A stretch of DNA of 33,467 nucleotides. Source: Candidatus Saccharimonadota bacterium (GTDB taxonomy: Bacteria > Patescibacteriota > Saccharimonadia > Saccharimonadales > VXPC01). The stretch lies in contig VXPC01000008.1 in NCBI GenBank assembly GCA_009839685.1, positions 1 through 33,467 of the forward strand, read 5' to 3'. The notes below the pieces were generated by a model, which was not told where the DNA came from, ran no database searches, and saw only the letters and a program-made list of their open reading frames with translations. Below, one piece after another: positions 1-7,081 of the stretch. Position 1 is the first letter of the stretch. Every line of letters starts with the position of its first letter. Both the position numbers and the translations under genes were made by a program.

Positions 1-23
1 TTTATAACACACATATCAATACC

Positions 24-569
24 ATGAGCCAGACCCTGGAAGTCTTGAACGCGGAACCTAAGCCGATGACGGCCGGCGAGGTGGCCGCCGGAATAAGCCG
101 TATTTTCAACCGGCAGATTAAAAAAGAGGACGTTACCCGTCGGCTGAGCATACTGGCAGGACAGAGAAGGATTAAAAAACTAGGCATAGGCGTTTACGCT
201 TGCCTGAGTTGTGACGAAACCGTTTTTCTTCCGGAGCCGGTTTCCCCGGCCGAGCCGAAAAAGAGAAAAGGGAAACCAGCTGCGCGCAAGCGCCCGCCCA
301 AGAACGCAGAGCGTCCGTCGGCAGGCATCGGCGCCAAGAAGGTGGAGCCGAAGCGGCCGCGAAAAAAGAAAACGCCCCGGAAACCCGTGGCAAAACGTCC
401 GACAGCTGTCGCCAAGGTACGCGAAAAGATCCGCTTGCTGGCTGCCATAGACGATGAACTGGCGGTTGAAGGGGTCGTGGCCGACCTTGAAAAAGACGGC
501 CAGCAGGTCAGTGAAACCCTCAGGTCTTTTATCAAGATGCTGCTGGAGAGGCGCAACGGCAACCCCTGA
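24..569 (+). CDS. Winged-helix-like protein with long basic linker
   Basis: A 181-residue protein of unknown function. Residues about 1-60 look like a small winged-helix fold, with an amphipathic EVAAGISRIF helix, a recognition-like EDVTRRLSILAGQ segment and a GIGVYAC wing ending. Residues about 75-135 are almost entirely Lys, Arg, Pro and Ala, like histone H1 or basic nucleoid-protein tails. The acidic and helical C-terminus (IDDELAVEG to the end) may be a dimerisation or partner region. I infer DNA binding from the fold plus the basic tail. No Shine-Dalgarno precedes the ATG. A TATAAC-like -10 at 3-8 would give a very short leader, but the frame stays open to the window edge, so an upstream start is possible. 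The 592 gene follows after 22 nt. Confidence 0.75.
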   Translation: MSQTLEVLNAEPKPMTAGEVAAGISRIFNRQIKKEDVTRRLSILAGQRRIKKLGIGVYACLSCDETVFLPEPVSPAEPKKRKGKPAARKRPPKNAERPSAGIGAKKVEPKRPRKKKTPRKPVAKRPTAVAKVREKIRLLAAIDDELAVEGVVADLEKDGQQVSETLRSFIKMLLERRNGNP

Positions 570-591
570 ACGGGGACCAAGGTTATCGAAT

Positions 592-975
592 ATGTCTTCA
601 GAGAAACCCGCCCGGAGCCCGTCGCTGGAAAGTTTTCTTCAGCTGATGGAGGTCATGGATCGCCATGACCGCGTCCGAATCGAGGGCTTGCTGCAGTTGG
701 CGGAAATACATGAGAGAACCGCGAATTTGCAGGAGGGGTTTATCAAGGACGCGGAGACACTGGTCAGGGAGAGGGAGCCCGCCGACACCGGCGTCGCGGG
801 CATCATCAAGTCAAGCCGGCGGGGGAGGTTGACGCGCGCCAGAAGGGAGGCGGCCGACAGCCGCCAAACGGCAACCAAATACAGGGAGCAGGCGGCTCTG
901 TTGCAATACCAACTGTCACGCCGGCAGCTGTCGTTGAGCAACAGCTTCAGCGACGGGCGCAGTCCTAGCTCTTAG
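592..975 (+). CDS. Hypothetical helical protein
   Basis: A 127-residue, charged and mostly helical protein with no recognised domain. The middle (LQLMEVMDRHDRVRIEGLLQ and the Arg-rich stretch after it) suggests a coiled coil. The frame is open upstream to 454, but that part overlaps the previous gene and reads as low-quality sequence. The ATG at 592 follows a weak GGGGACCAAGG and is the better start. It sits 22 nt after the winged-helix gene, so the two are probably co-transcribed. Its last 11 bases overlap the end of the convergent gene at 965-1165. Confidence 0.6.
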   Translation: MSSEKPARSPSLESFLQLMEVMDRHDRVRIEGLLQLAEIHERTANLQEGFIKDAETLVREREPADTGVAGIIKSSRRGRLTRARREAADSRQTATKYREQAALLQYQLSRRQLSLSNSFSDGRSPSS

Positions 976-1165
976 CCGGCTTGCCGCCGGCTTTGGCCGC
1001 CGGCCGTTTTTTAACATCCGTGAACTCGGGTCCCGCGCAGGACAGCTTGCTGACCATCGCGAGGATTTTTTCGACCTGCTTCTCGGTGTATTCCCTCGAT
1101 CCCTCAAACGCGAAGGAGCAGCAGCCCACGGATATTTTCGCTTTGTGCGTAAACACTTTATCCAT
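965..1165 (-). CDS. Small hypothetical protein, probably leaderless
   Basis: A 66-residue protein with a compact N-terminal part (KISVGCCSFAFEG, then a helix EKQVEKILAMVSKL) and an Ala/Lys/Pro-rich tail like those of DNA- or ribosome-associated proteins. Function unknown. The start is decided by the promoter: on the minus strand TTGACC, a 17-nt spacer and TATGAT lie upstream, and the ATG is exactly 7 nt after the -10 box, where transcription should begin. A longer reading from TTG at 1201 would put the promoter inside the gene and is less likely. The 3' end overlaps the convergent gene by 11 bp. Confidence 0.6.
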   Translation of the reverse strand: MDKVFTHKAKISVGCCSFAFEGSREYTEKQVEKILAMVSKLSCAGPEFTDVKKRPAAKAGGKPAKS

Positions 1166-1172
1166 AACTGCA

Positions 1173-1201
1173 ATCATAGGAGTCCAGACCGGTTTGGTCA
1201 A
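1173..1201 (-). promoter_or_regulatory. Promoter for a leaderless transcript
   Basis: Minus strand: -35 TTGACC at 1196-1201, 17-nt spacer, -10 TATGAT at 1173-1178. The ATG of the small gene lies 7 nt downstream, at the expected transcription start. Confidence 0.65.
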
Positions 1202-1425
1202 TTGCCCGCCACGGCTGAAGGTCTTGGCCGCGCGGCCAGTTCGTCGGGCGAGGACCCGGTTCCGTACGGCAGCCGACAGATACCGAAAACCGGATTAGCG
1301 GCCAACGGTCAGAGCAGCGCCGGCATCCGAACCTGGTGGCATTATCTGCTGTGTTTTTGACACGGCCGGGCCGCTTTGGGCTTGCGTTAGCAAAAAACTG
1401 TGGCAAATGGTACAATCCGGGTACT

Positions 1426-1959
1426 ATGAAATTTAGCAAACCCCTCATAATCATAATCGTTCTTATTGTCATTGCCGCTATCGTCGGTTTGGTGTTATAC
1501 CTCTCAGGCGGTGGCGATGCGGAAGACGCGACGGCACCCGATACATCCGAACAACAGACGCCGGAGGAGAATAGCGAAGAAGCCGGCGCGGAAGAAAACG
1601 GCGACGAGCAGCAAGACGGAGAGGCGACCGACCAGACCCAAGAAGAGGAACAGGGAACCGACGCCACCGATCCGGATACCGCCACGCCTTCTTTGACGAT
1701 GAGGGCGGAGGAGCTCCTCGGCAACTTGGTCGACAGCAATGACCGCTTAGAGCCGCTGGTTGCTGCCTGCGACCAGGAGGCCATAAACCAGGAGAACCTG
1801 ACCTTCGTGACGCACCTGCAAGCGGCGTTCGCGTTCGTCGATGAGAATACCGACAATCCCGTGGCGCTGGCCGAATTGACCGATTTCCCCGACGAAGTCA
1901 ACGCGCAGTCGGATCGCAACGGGTCGTTGAACGAACAGACAGCCGACTGCTCTTTCTGA
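1426..1959 (+). CDS. Membrane-anchored protein with acidic linker
   Basis: A 177-residue protein with a short positive N-terminus (MKFSKP), one hydrophobic segment at about 7-28, a Glu/Asp/Gln/Thr-rich linker at about 33-90, and a small helical domain at about 95-177 with two Cys (VAACDQ and ADCSF) that could form a disulfide outside the cell. This is an uncleaved signal-anchor design and the function is unknown. The frame is open back to 1336, but the ATG at 1426 lies 9 nt after a TACAAT -10 box at 1411-1416 and has no Shine-Dalgarno, so the message is probably leaderless. The architecture resembles the 16037-17107 protein. Confidence 0.75.
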   Translation: MKFSKPLIIIIVLIVIAAIVGLVLYLSGGGDAEDATAPDTSEQQTPEENSEEAGAEENGDEQQDGEATDQTQEEEQGTDATDPDTATPSLTMRAEELLGNLVDSNDRLEPLVAACDQEAINQENLTFVTHLQAAFAFVDENTDNPVALAELTDFPDEVNAQSDRNGSLNEQTADCSF

Positions 1960-2145
1960 TACCGGCTTTGACCTAAACGGTTTCAATTTCTTCGGTGCCG
2001 CCGGCGAGCTTGTGTGTCTTGCGCCGGCACGGTCGCGGCTCGGCGGTCTTGCCCGCTATCAGGATAACGCCTTTAAGCCGGCGCCGTACGCGATGAAAAA
2101 GCCTGCCGATATAATCTTTTGCCCTAAGGAGGGTTGCGCGATTGA

Positions 2146-2174
2146 TTGCGCTTTTTAACCTAAAGTGGTATAAT
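2146..2174 (+). promoter_or_regulatory. Sigma-70 promoter for the 2207 gene
   Basis: TTGCGC at 2146-2151, 17-nt spacer ending AAGTGG, TATAAT at 2169-2174. The AAGTGGTATAAT core is the same as in the membrane-gene cassettes at 6.4-9.6 kb. The stretch from 1960 to 2145 holds nothing else I can support. Confidence 0.65.
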
Positions 2175-2206
2175 ATTGACAGTTTGAAATTATAGATCAT
2201 ACGTTT

Positions 2207-2536
2207 ATGAATACACCTGAAAACTCGGAGCAATGCCAAGATAACGCCGGCTCGGCCCGGATTCTGGGGGCGTCCGCTTGGGAGCATACCAATATCAGAT
2301 TGGACAAGACGGAGTATTACGAGGACTCGGCCCAGTACTACGCGCAGATGTTTGAAAGCTGCCGGGCGACGCTGGCAGCCGGCGGCCGCCTGAGCGAACG
2401 GCGCTATATCGAGTTGCTGGAAGCAAGGGTCAGGGAAGCGCAAGGGGAGTACGCCGATATGAACGACTTCCACGTCCGCCGCGCCGCCAGAGAAAGAGCC
2501 GAAGTCAATAACTTCTTGGAAGCGGTCCGGCGGTAA
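2207..2536 (+). CDS. Hypothetical small soluble protein
   Basis: A 109-residue protein rich in charged and aromatic helix-forming residues (YYEDSAQYYAQMFESCRATL, then YIELLEARVREAQGEY). It has no membrane segment and no domain I recognise. It ends in a basic helix (RERAEVNNFLEAVRR). The promoter at 2146-2174 gives a leader of about 25 nt, and there is no clear Shine-Dalgarno. The next gene starts 60 nt downstream with its own -10 box, so the two need not be an operon. Confidence 0.6.
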   Translation: MNTPENSEQCQDNAGSARILGASAWEHTNIRLDKTEYYEDSAQYYAQMFESCRATLAAGGRLSERRYIELLEARVREAQGEYADMNDFHVRRAARERAEVNNFLEAVRR

Positions 2537-2583
2537 TCCGGGCCTGCTGTAATACTGCTGTTTTACGGTCCCGGTCGCAATGG

Positions 2584-2589
2584 TATAGT
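2584..2589 (+). promoter_or_regulatory. -10 box of a leaderless 5'-nucleotidase gene
   Basis: TATAGT preceded by TGG (extended -10 style), with the ATG 7 nt downstream at 2597. There is no ribosome-binding site in between. Confidence 0.55.
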
Positions 2590-2596
2590 TGGGTCT

Positions 2597-3166
2597 ATGA
2601 CCATAGGCGTAGACATTGACGGCGTTTTGGCCGACTACCAAGGCGGCTTGAGGCAGGTAATAGCCGAAGACCGCGGCGTTGACCCCGAAACTCTAACCAG
2701 GGATACCGACTGGTATTTTCCCCAATGGGATTTGGACGCCGAGGGTTGGCGGCACTACCATAACCTGGCCGTCAAAGGCGGTCTGCTGGCCCGGCTCGAC
2801 GTCATAGCCGGCGCCAAACCGGCTCTCAGAAAGCTGCGCCGCGACGGCTGCCGGATAAGAATCCTGACCCAGCGGGGCGCGACCGGCGGCCAGGTCGTGA
2901 AACTGGCCGACACGATCCGCTGGTTGGCCGACAGCAAGATCCCGTTCGACGAATTTACCCAGGTCAGGCACAAGACGTCGGTCGAGTGCGACTGGTACGT
3001 GGAGGATTCGCCCGAGCATATTGAAGCCTTGCAGGAGAGAGGCAAGCGCGTTATCGCCTTTGATCAGCCCTGGAACCGGCAGGCATCGGCGACGCACAGG
3101 GCTTGCGGCTGGGAAGACGTCTACGACATAATCCGGCGCGAGTCCGGACTGGCTGCGGGTGCATAA
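2597..3166 (+). CDS. HAD-family 5'-nucleotidase (NT5C-like)
   Basis: A 189-residue haloacid dehalogenase-superfamily phosphatase, most like the NT5C 5'(3')-deoxyribonucleotidase group. Motif I is intact at the start (VDIDGVLADY, nucleophile D6, acid/base D8). Motif II is the Thr in RIRILTQRG. Motif III is probably the Lys in RHKTSV. Motif IV is in WYVEDSPEH, where an Asp binds Mg2+. The cap between motifs I and II is about 80 residues and carries aromatic residues (DTDWYFPQWDLD). The expected reaction is dephosphorylation of (deoxy)nucleoside monophosphates in the cytoplasm, with substrate inferred from the family. The length is normal. The start lies 7 nt after TATAGT, so the mRNA is probably leaderless. 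Confidence 0.8.
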   Translation: MTIGVDIDGVLADYQGGLRQVIAEDRGVDPETLTRDTDWYFPQWDLDAEGWRHYHNLAVKGGLLARLDVIAGAKPALRKLRRDGCRIRILTQRGATGGQVVKLADTIRWLADSKIPFDEFTQVRHKTSVECDWYVEDSPEHIEALQERGKRVIAFDQPWNRQASATHRACGWEDVYDIIRRESGLAAGA

Positions 3167-3220
3167 TCCGCCCCGGAGGGTTGCCTTGGTGGGCGAAAGA
3201 AGCGTGTTTGTTTAGTCTCA

Positions 3221-3272
3221 CATACGACAATTTTAGAATATTTTCATAATTTTTTAACGTTTTTGTCGTATG
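3221..3272. promoter_or_regulatory. AT-rich interrupted palindrome, possible operator
   Basis: Perfect 10-bp arms CATACGACAA (3221-3230) and TTGTCGTATG (3263-3272) flank 32 bp of nearly pure A+T containing TAGAAT and TTTTTTAA. The site lies between the nucleotidase gene and the gene starting at 3381. It could be a regulator-binding site or a long-loop hairpin. Confidence 0.4.
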
Positions 3273-3340
3273 GCGAAATGCGGTTTGAGGACAGTTATTT
3301 TTTGCACTGCAGCTCGTGCAGGCTGCGCCGGGACTTATGC

Positions 3341-3369
3341 TTGCGGACGTTTTGTGGCAAGCGTAGAAT
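3341..3369 (+). promoter_or_regulatory. Promoter for the 3381 gene
   Basis: TTGCGG at 3341-3346, 17-nt spacer, TAGAAT at 3364-3369. Transcription should begin about 4 nt before the ATG at 3381, which fixes the start there rather than at 3270. Confidence 0.6.
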
Positions 3370-3380
3370 TGGTGCTTGAA

Positions 3381-3911
3381 ATGAATATGCCCAATCGGTC
3401 CGCCGCGGAAGTCGCGGCCGTCTGTCCGCCAGAAGAACTGCTCCCCGCCTCAAGCCAGGATCTGGCCGGGCTGGGCCAGGACTTGCGGGCGGCCATAGCA
3501 AAAGTCAGCGGCGAACCTGAAGTCAGGGAATTGTACCACTGGTCTACGACGAGCGAAGGGTGGACGCACGCTTTCGACGCCCTGGACAGGCTGGATGAAA
3601 GCCTGAAAGACCGCATAAGCCAATTGGCGGCCGAGGCTAAACACAGAACGCTGGTCGGGGGAGAGTTGTTCCTCGTCCCGGCCGAGACCTTGAACGAACT
3701 CAGCCGTCATATACTGGAAAGAGTTTGGGAGATAAGCAGCGATATCGAATCTGCGCGGCACGGCACCCTCTATCCGGGCGCAACGCGGTGGCGTTTCCTA
3801 ACTCTTCTGGACGAACTGAAGAAAGACGTCGACGACAGCACCAGAAGGCTTAGGGCCAAAGCGAAGGCCAGAATCTTGGGTGAGGAAGCCATCGGCGCGG
3901 CCTCGGCCTAG
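3381..3911 (+). CDS. Hypothetical alpha-helical protein
   Basis: A 176-residue soluble, mostly helical protein without a recognised domain. It contains repeated long amphipathic helices (LGQDLRAAIAKVSGEPEVREL; a segment around ALDRLDESLKDRISQLAAEA; LLDELKKDVDDSTRRLRAKAKA), so a helical bundle or coiled coil is likely. The frame is open back to ATG 3270, but the extra 37 residues are Cys/Ala/Gly-rich and unlike a protein N-terminus. A good promoter sits inside that stretch, with its start point next to ATG 3381. An AT-rich palindrome lies just upstream. The convergent gene ends 25 nt downstream. Confidence 0.65.
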   Translation: MNMPNRSAAEVAAVCPPEELLPASSQDLAGLGQDLRAAIAKVSGEPEVRELYHWSTTSEGWTHAFDALDRLDESLKDRISQLAAEAKHRTLVGGELFLVPAETLNELSRHILERVWEISSDIESARHGTLYPGATRWRFLTLLDELKKDVDDSTRRLRAKAKARILGEEAIGAASA

Positions 3912-3936
3912 GATAATTTTTCTACCCGGTCCGGAT

Positions 3937-4113
3937 CTATTTGCCGTTCTTCTTTTTAACGGCCTTGTCCTTGCTTGCCAGCGCGGACTCGATCCTTGAC
4001 AGGCCTTGTTTGATATCTCGCAACAAGCTGGCCAGATAGATTACGGCCGCCACGGCCAAACCGGCCGCAATCATCGACATAATGAACCAGAAGATAAAAT
4101 AGAAACCCGACAT
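3937..4113 (-). CDS. Small single-span membrane protein
   Basis: A 58-residue protein with one strong transmembrane segment at about 3-28 (FYFIFWFIMSMIAAGLAVAA), a charged helix (LLRDIKQGLSRIESALASKD) and a Lys-rich tail. It resembles small coiled-coil membrane proteins that oligomerise on the cytoplasmic side. The function is unknown. A longer reading from 4203 adds a basic N-terminus that would be unusual ahead of the membrane span. AAGTCCAAGG before ATG 4113 is a weak ribosome site. A TATATT -10-like box lies about 20 nt upstream. Confidence 0.55.
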   Translation of the reverse strand: MSGFYFIFWFIMSMIAAGLAVAAVIYLASLLRDIKQGLSRIESALASKDKAVKKKNGK

Positions 4114-4255
4114 AGCCTTGGACTTATTTGAACTTAATATAGCACTGGAGCGGCGCAAATAAAAGCCGCCGGCCCGTTTCATGCCGCGCGAAAACCCCGG
4201 CAACGTAGTTTGCAGAAACCCCGCCCGCCAGCGTCAAGCAGGTGTCGTTTTGGCC

Positions 4256-4894
4256 TCAGTACGCCGGACGCCTATGAAATACCTTGGGCGGCTCGCCGGG
4301 TTTTTTCTTTATGGCCTCCAAAACCTGGGCGCCTTTGTGCTCCGACAGCTTCCTCTCAAGCCTCTTACTCTCCCGCAGGTGTTCGTCATAGAAGATTACC
4401 TGACCCTCCCTGTTGCCGGGCTCGGACGAGCCTATCAACAGCCGTCCGCCGGTCACGCGGCCGTCTCTGTAATGGACGCAGCCCGTCTTATTTTCATAAT
4501 CGTGGTCCGCCATCACGGTTCTCAGTTGGCCGTCGTCGCGGTAGTAAAACCTGGTTCGTGCCAGAGAGTTGAACAGCTCAAACTGGATGCCGACCTTGTA
4601 TTCCGAATTCTCCCTGTAGCCGTACCTCAAATAACTGTGCCGGTATCTGATCTGCCAACCTGTTTCGGGGTGGCGGATAATGACCGCGCCTTCCTCAGCT
4701 ACCGGTTTGATGGACAGCGGCACGACGGAAGGGTCGCTACCGTCGGACGCGAACCAGCGCAGATCCAAATCTTCTTCTCTGACGAACTCGCTCTCGATGT
4801 TTAAGACGGCGTACTGGAACCTGAAGTCGATTTCGCCGCTTTCGCTAACCAAAATCTTGCCGGCTCGCAGTTCCGACAACACAAACCTCTCCAT
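4256..4894 (-). CDS. Hypothetical beta-rich protein
   Basis: A 212-residue soluble protein rich in aromatic, Arg and Glu residues in alternating patterns (IDFRFQYAVL; WQIRYRHSYLRYGYREN; TRFYYRDDGQLRTVMADHDY), which suggests a beta sandwich or barrel. It has no signal peptide and no membrane span. It ends in a charged helix and a Lys/Pro tail. I do not recognise the family. The start chosen is the ATG at 4894, 9 nt after a TACAAC -10-like box, the spacing seen at several other genes here. An in-frame ATG at 4978 gives 28 more residues and cannot be excluded. It lies 124 nt downstream of the EamA permease gene. Confidence 0.6.
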   Translation of the reverse strand: MERFVLSELRAGKILVSESGEIDFRFQYAVLNIESEFVREEDLDLRWFASDGSDPSVVPLSIKPVAEEGAVIIRHPETGWQIRYRHSYLRYGYRENSEYKVGIQFELFNSLARTRFYYRDDGQLRTVMADHDYENKTGCVHYRDGRVTGGRLLIGSSEPGNREGQVIFYDEHLRESKRLERKLSEHKGAQVLEAIKKKPGEPPKVFHRRPAY

Positions 4895-5018
4895 TCTCAC
4901 TACGTTGTATGCGACTTGCGGCTTAGGCGCCAGCGGTATTCCGCGGCCGCACGCCTTTTTAAGCATTGCCGCGGCCAACGGGATTCCGGCATAAGCCGCC
5001 GGTTATACCGCCCGCGTA

Positions 5019-5882
5019 TCACAGGAGCACCAGACCGGTGATGGCGATTGCCAGCCCGGCCAGCTTGATTTTGAAATCCGTGAACTCCTTGAAGAACAAA
5101 ACAGCCAGGATAACGCTTAGGACGATCGTAAAGCTGGTAGCCACGTTGACGTAGGCGATATTGTCCAACGTGTCCAAGGTGACTATGTAGATGTAAAGGC
5201 TGACGGTTCCCAGCGCCGCCGTGCCGAGCAAGGCGGCCCAGCGGATGGAGCCGGCCGGCGGTTTCAAGGGCGACTTGTGCCATCTTTGCCAGGCGTAATA
5301 GAAGATAATCGACGCCAGGCAGATTATGCCGGGGGAAACGAACAGGAAAGTGCCGACCCCGCCCAGATCCAAGATCATTTTATCGACTATCAGCCCCATG
5401 GCCGTCAGCACGGATCCCAGTGACAAATAGCTCAGACCCTTCGCCAAGTCGGCATGCCGGCGGCCGACCGAGTGGGTTAAGAAAATGCCGGCCGTCAGGC
5501 AGACGAAGCCCAGCCATTGCCAGCCGAACAGCGTTTCGTTCAGAAACAGGTAAGCGAACGCCACCAGCCCCGCCAGGGTCACGATTTCGCCGACTATCGT
5601 GCTCAAGGATGCTTCGACTTGTTTCAGGGCCTTCAGCTGCAGCGCCGTGCCGATAAAAAAGCAGGGGATGGTGATCAGCGTGTAGGGCAGGGCCCGGGCG
5701 GCGGCCGAGAAGTCAATCTCCAAGAAAGCCAAGCTGTAGAGGGCCACGAAGCAGCCGGGCACGGCCAAAAAAACGGCGCTGGCGAAAACCGGGCTGACGT
5801 TATCTTTCTTAATGCAGATCGCCCTCAGCAGGCTCCTGGCGGAGCCGATAGCGATCAGCAGGGCTATGAGCAGGAAAATCAA
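5019..5882 (-). CDS. EamA/DMT-family permease
   Basis: A 287-residue integral membrane protein of the drug/metabolite transporter superfamily. It has about ten hydrophobic spans arranged as two EamA-type halves. The halves show the usual repeated ending, with ETLFGWQWLGFVCLTAGIFL at about 113-133 and the matching KEFTDFKIKLAGLAIAITG at the C-terminus. The substrate cannot be told from sequence. The length is typical. The start is a TTG at 5882 without a good ribosome site. A TATAAT box lies about 35 nt upstream on the minus strand. It may be co-transcribed with the 4256-4894 gene. Confidence 0.8.
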   Translation of the reverse strand: MIFLLIALLIAIGSARSLLRAICIKKDNVSPVFASAVFLAVPGCFVALYSLAFLEIDFSAAARALPYTLITIPCFFIGTALQLKALKQVEASLSTIVGEIVTLAGLVAFAYLFLNETLFGWQWLGFVCLTAGIFLTHSVGRRHADLAKGLSYLSLGSVLTAMGLIVDKMILDLGGVGTFLFVSPGIICLASIIFYYAWQRWHKSPLKPPAGSIRWAALLGTAALGTVSLYIYIVTLDTLDNIAYVNVATSFTIVLSVILAVLFFKEFTDFKIKLAGLAIAITGLVLL

Positions 5883-5975
5883 GACGAGTTAGTTTCAGGA
5901 TGTCTGACTCGGCATTATAGCACGGCAAGCCAAAGGCTCCCGGCGCTCCCGCCACGCTCCGTTTCAGTCCAAAAC

Positions 5976-6356
5976 CTAGTTTTTGAAAATTATCTTGGTG
6001 CGGAGGTTTTCCTCTTCGGTATCGGCCGGCGAGTTGAGGTAAATGCAGTAGAACTCGCTGATGCTGGGTTGGGAGCTGGCGATACCTTTGCAGACTTCCA
6101 TCAGTTTCGAATAAGAACCCGCGTGGGTGTAGGTCTTGAACTCGCCCTCAACAGCCGTCTCGCCGGCCTCATCGACCACTCCCAGCCAACCCAAACTGTT
6201 CGGCATGGACATCTCCCACATGTCGAACACTTCGCGACCGGCATTCTGGGCGTCGAACTCCTGGTAGACCGCGTCGGATGGCGGGCGGCAGTTCTCATCG
6301 TAGCGCACCGGCATCGTTTTTAATCTGACTTTGATGTTTTCCAATTGGTATTCCAT
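5976..6356 (-). CDS. GyrI-like small-molecule-binding protein
   Basis: A 126-residue protein matching the GyrI/effector-binding fold. An N-terminal strand (VRLKTMPVRY) starts it, the middle has the YTHAGSYSKLMEV segment that corresponds to the family's H-x-Gly-x-Tyr region, and the C-terminus reads FYCIYLNSPADTEEENLRTK, the typical YLN-P-(D/E)-x-x-x-EEL-x-T ending. Stand-alone members bind hydrophobic cations or modulate gyrase, and the ligand here is unknown. The start is fixed by a promoter: CCGCAA (TTGCGG on the minus strand) at 6389-6394, a 17-nt spacer, a TACAAT box at 6366-6371, then 9 nt to ATG 6356. The transcript is probably leaderless. Confidence 0.7.
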   Translation of the reverse strand: MEYQLENIKVRLKTMPVRYDENCRPPSDAVYQEFDAQNAGREVFDMWEMSMPNSLGWLGVVDEAGETAVEGEFKTYTHAGSYSKLMEVCKGIASSQPSISEFYCIYLNSPADTEEENLRTKIIFKN

Positions 6357-6365
6357 AACTTCCGC

Positions 6366-6394
6366 ATTGTAACCTTTGCGGCTCCGATCCGCAA
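6366..6394 (-). promoter_or_regulatory. Promoter for a near-leaderless transcript
   Basis: Minus strand TTGCGG at 6389-6394, 17-nt spacer, TACAAT at 6366-6371, 9 nt to the ATG. This is a clear example of the short-leader pattern of this genome. Confidence 0.65.
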
Positions 6395-6453
6395 TCGCCC
6401 GGTTGCCGCCGGCCGGCAATAACCCCAAGCTGACAACCCTCTGCCCGGTTTAT

Positions 6454-6482
6454 TTGATTTTATTAGCCATAAGTGGTATAAT
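6454..6482 (+). promoter_or_regulatory. Promoter of membrane cassette 1
   Basis: TTGATT at 6454-6459, 17-nt spacer ending AAGTGG, TATAAT at 6477-6482. The predicted start is near 6489, about 8 nt before the 5' box. Confidence 0.7.
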
Positions 6483-6496
6483 AAAATCATAGCACC

Positions 6497-6521
6497 TTGA
6501 AAATACGGCGATTCGTTCCAG
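6497..6521 (+). repeat. 5' UTR box, cassette 1
   Basis: TTGAAAATACGGCGATTCG followed by TTCCAG. This is the inverted partner of 6946-6970, and 21 of 25 positions are complementary. It lies in the 5' leader just after the predicted start. Confidence 0.75.
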
Positions 6522-6577
6522 ACCGGAACGGATCCGAACCGAGCGGCTGCCTGCCGCCACCAACGGGAAGGACAACC

Positions 6578-6826
6578 ATGTCTTCTAACAGCGACCAACA
6601 GTCGGCGGCCCTGGAAAAAGAGCTCAAAAGCTGGCGGGGCTTCCTGCTGTGGCTGGGGTTCACGGTGCTGATCGCGATCATCACTGTCACGGAGTTCCAA
6701 TTCGGCTACATGTCCGAATTCAGGACCCTGTTCCGGGGTTTTGTCCTCGGCATGACCCTGACGACCCTCTTTCAAAAATGGCAGGTGTACTGCCTTGCCA
6801 AAAAGCAGGCCGCCAAGCTCTTCTGA
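6578..6826 (+). CDS. Small two-span membrane protein (cassette 1)
   Basis: An 82-residue protein with a charged N-terminus (res 1-20), a strong span at about 21-39 (FLLWLGFTVLIAIITVTEF), a loop with aromatic residues, and a second span at about 50-66 (LFRGFVLGMTLTTLF). It ends in a Lys-rich tail. No family is recognised. It is the only plus-strand member of the four box-flanked genes at 6.4-9.6 kb. Its message would start near 6489 and carry the 5' box, an 80-nt leader with GGGAAGGAC before the ATG, and then 3' elements (hairpin at 6915-6940, box at 6946-6970). The other cassette proteins share topology but no evident sequence similarity with it. Confidence 0.75.
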   Translation: MSSNSDQQSAALEKELKSWRGFLLWLGFTVLIAIITVTEFQFGYMSEFRTLFRGFVLGMTLTTLFQKWQVYCLAKKQAAKLF

Positions 6827-6914
6827 CTTGGCCGCCAGCCAAGAGAGAGAGGCGACATGCCCTGGCCCTGACTTTGGAACCCCATTCCAAATGTCGGCAG
6901 CGACCGCTCGGATA

Positions 6915-6940
6915 CACCTAGGCACTTCGGTGCCTGGGTG
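6915..6940 (+). terminator. 3' hairpin with UUCG loop, cassette 1
   Basis: An 11-bp stem (CACCTAGGCAC / GTGCCTGGGTG, one G-T pair) closed by a TTCG tetraloop in a C(TTCG)G context. It lies 5 nt before the 3' box. No long U tract follows, so it may be an mRNA-end stabiliser rather than a simple terminator. Confidence 0.65.
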
Positions 6941-6945
6941 AATCC

Positions 6946-6970
6946 CTGAAACCAATCGCCGTATCTTTAA
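6946..6970 (+). repeat. 3' UTR box, cassette 1
   Basis: Contains CAATCGCCGTATCTTTAA (6953-6970), extended by CTGAAAC upstream. It is the reverse complement of the 5' box at 6497-6521 over the core, and the CAG/CTG ends also pair. Confidence 0.75.
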
Positions 6971-7081
6971 AACGCTCCGTATTGAAAGCGCAAGCCGGCA
7001 GGCGCCCGGCGGCTACTGCGCGTCGTGTCGCGAGCCGGGGAGCTGACAAGATAACTTCACCTGTCTGAGAAACCCCGGCGC

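Noticed and set aside
454-591. Longer N-terminus for the 592 gene
   Set aside because: It overlaps the preceding gene in another frame and reads as Trp/Cys/Arg-rich shadow sequence. The ATG at 592 is sufficient.
1158-1919. Minus-strand open frame of 253 codons
   Set aside because: Opposite the anchored acidic-linker gene. Its Ser-rich product comes from reading the Glu/Asp-rich linker backwards.
1973-2641. Minus-strand open frame of 222 codons; its last 40 codons lie in a gene-free stretch
   Set aside because: Most of it is antisense to the 2207 gene. The last part reads somewhat protein-like, but no start codon, promoter or ribosome site could be found for a shorter gene.
3270-3380. Upstream start at 3270 for the 3381 gene
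   Set aside because: The extra residues are atypical, and a promoter with exact 17-nt spacing lies within the stretch.
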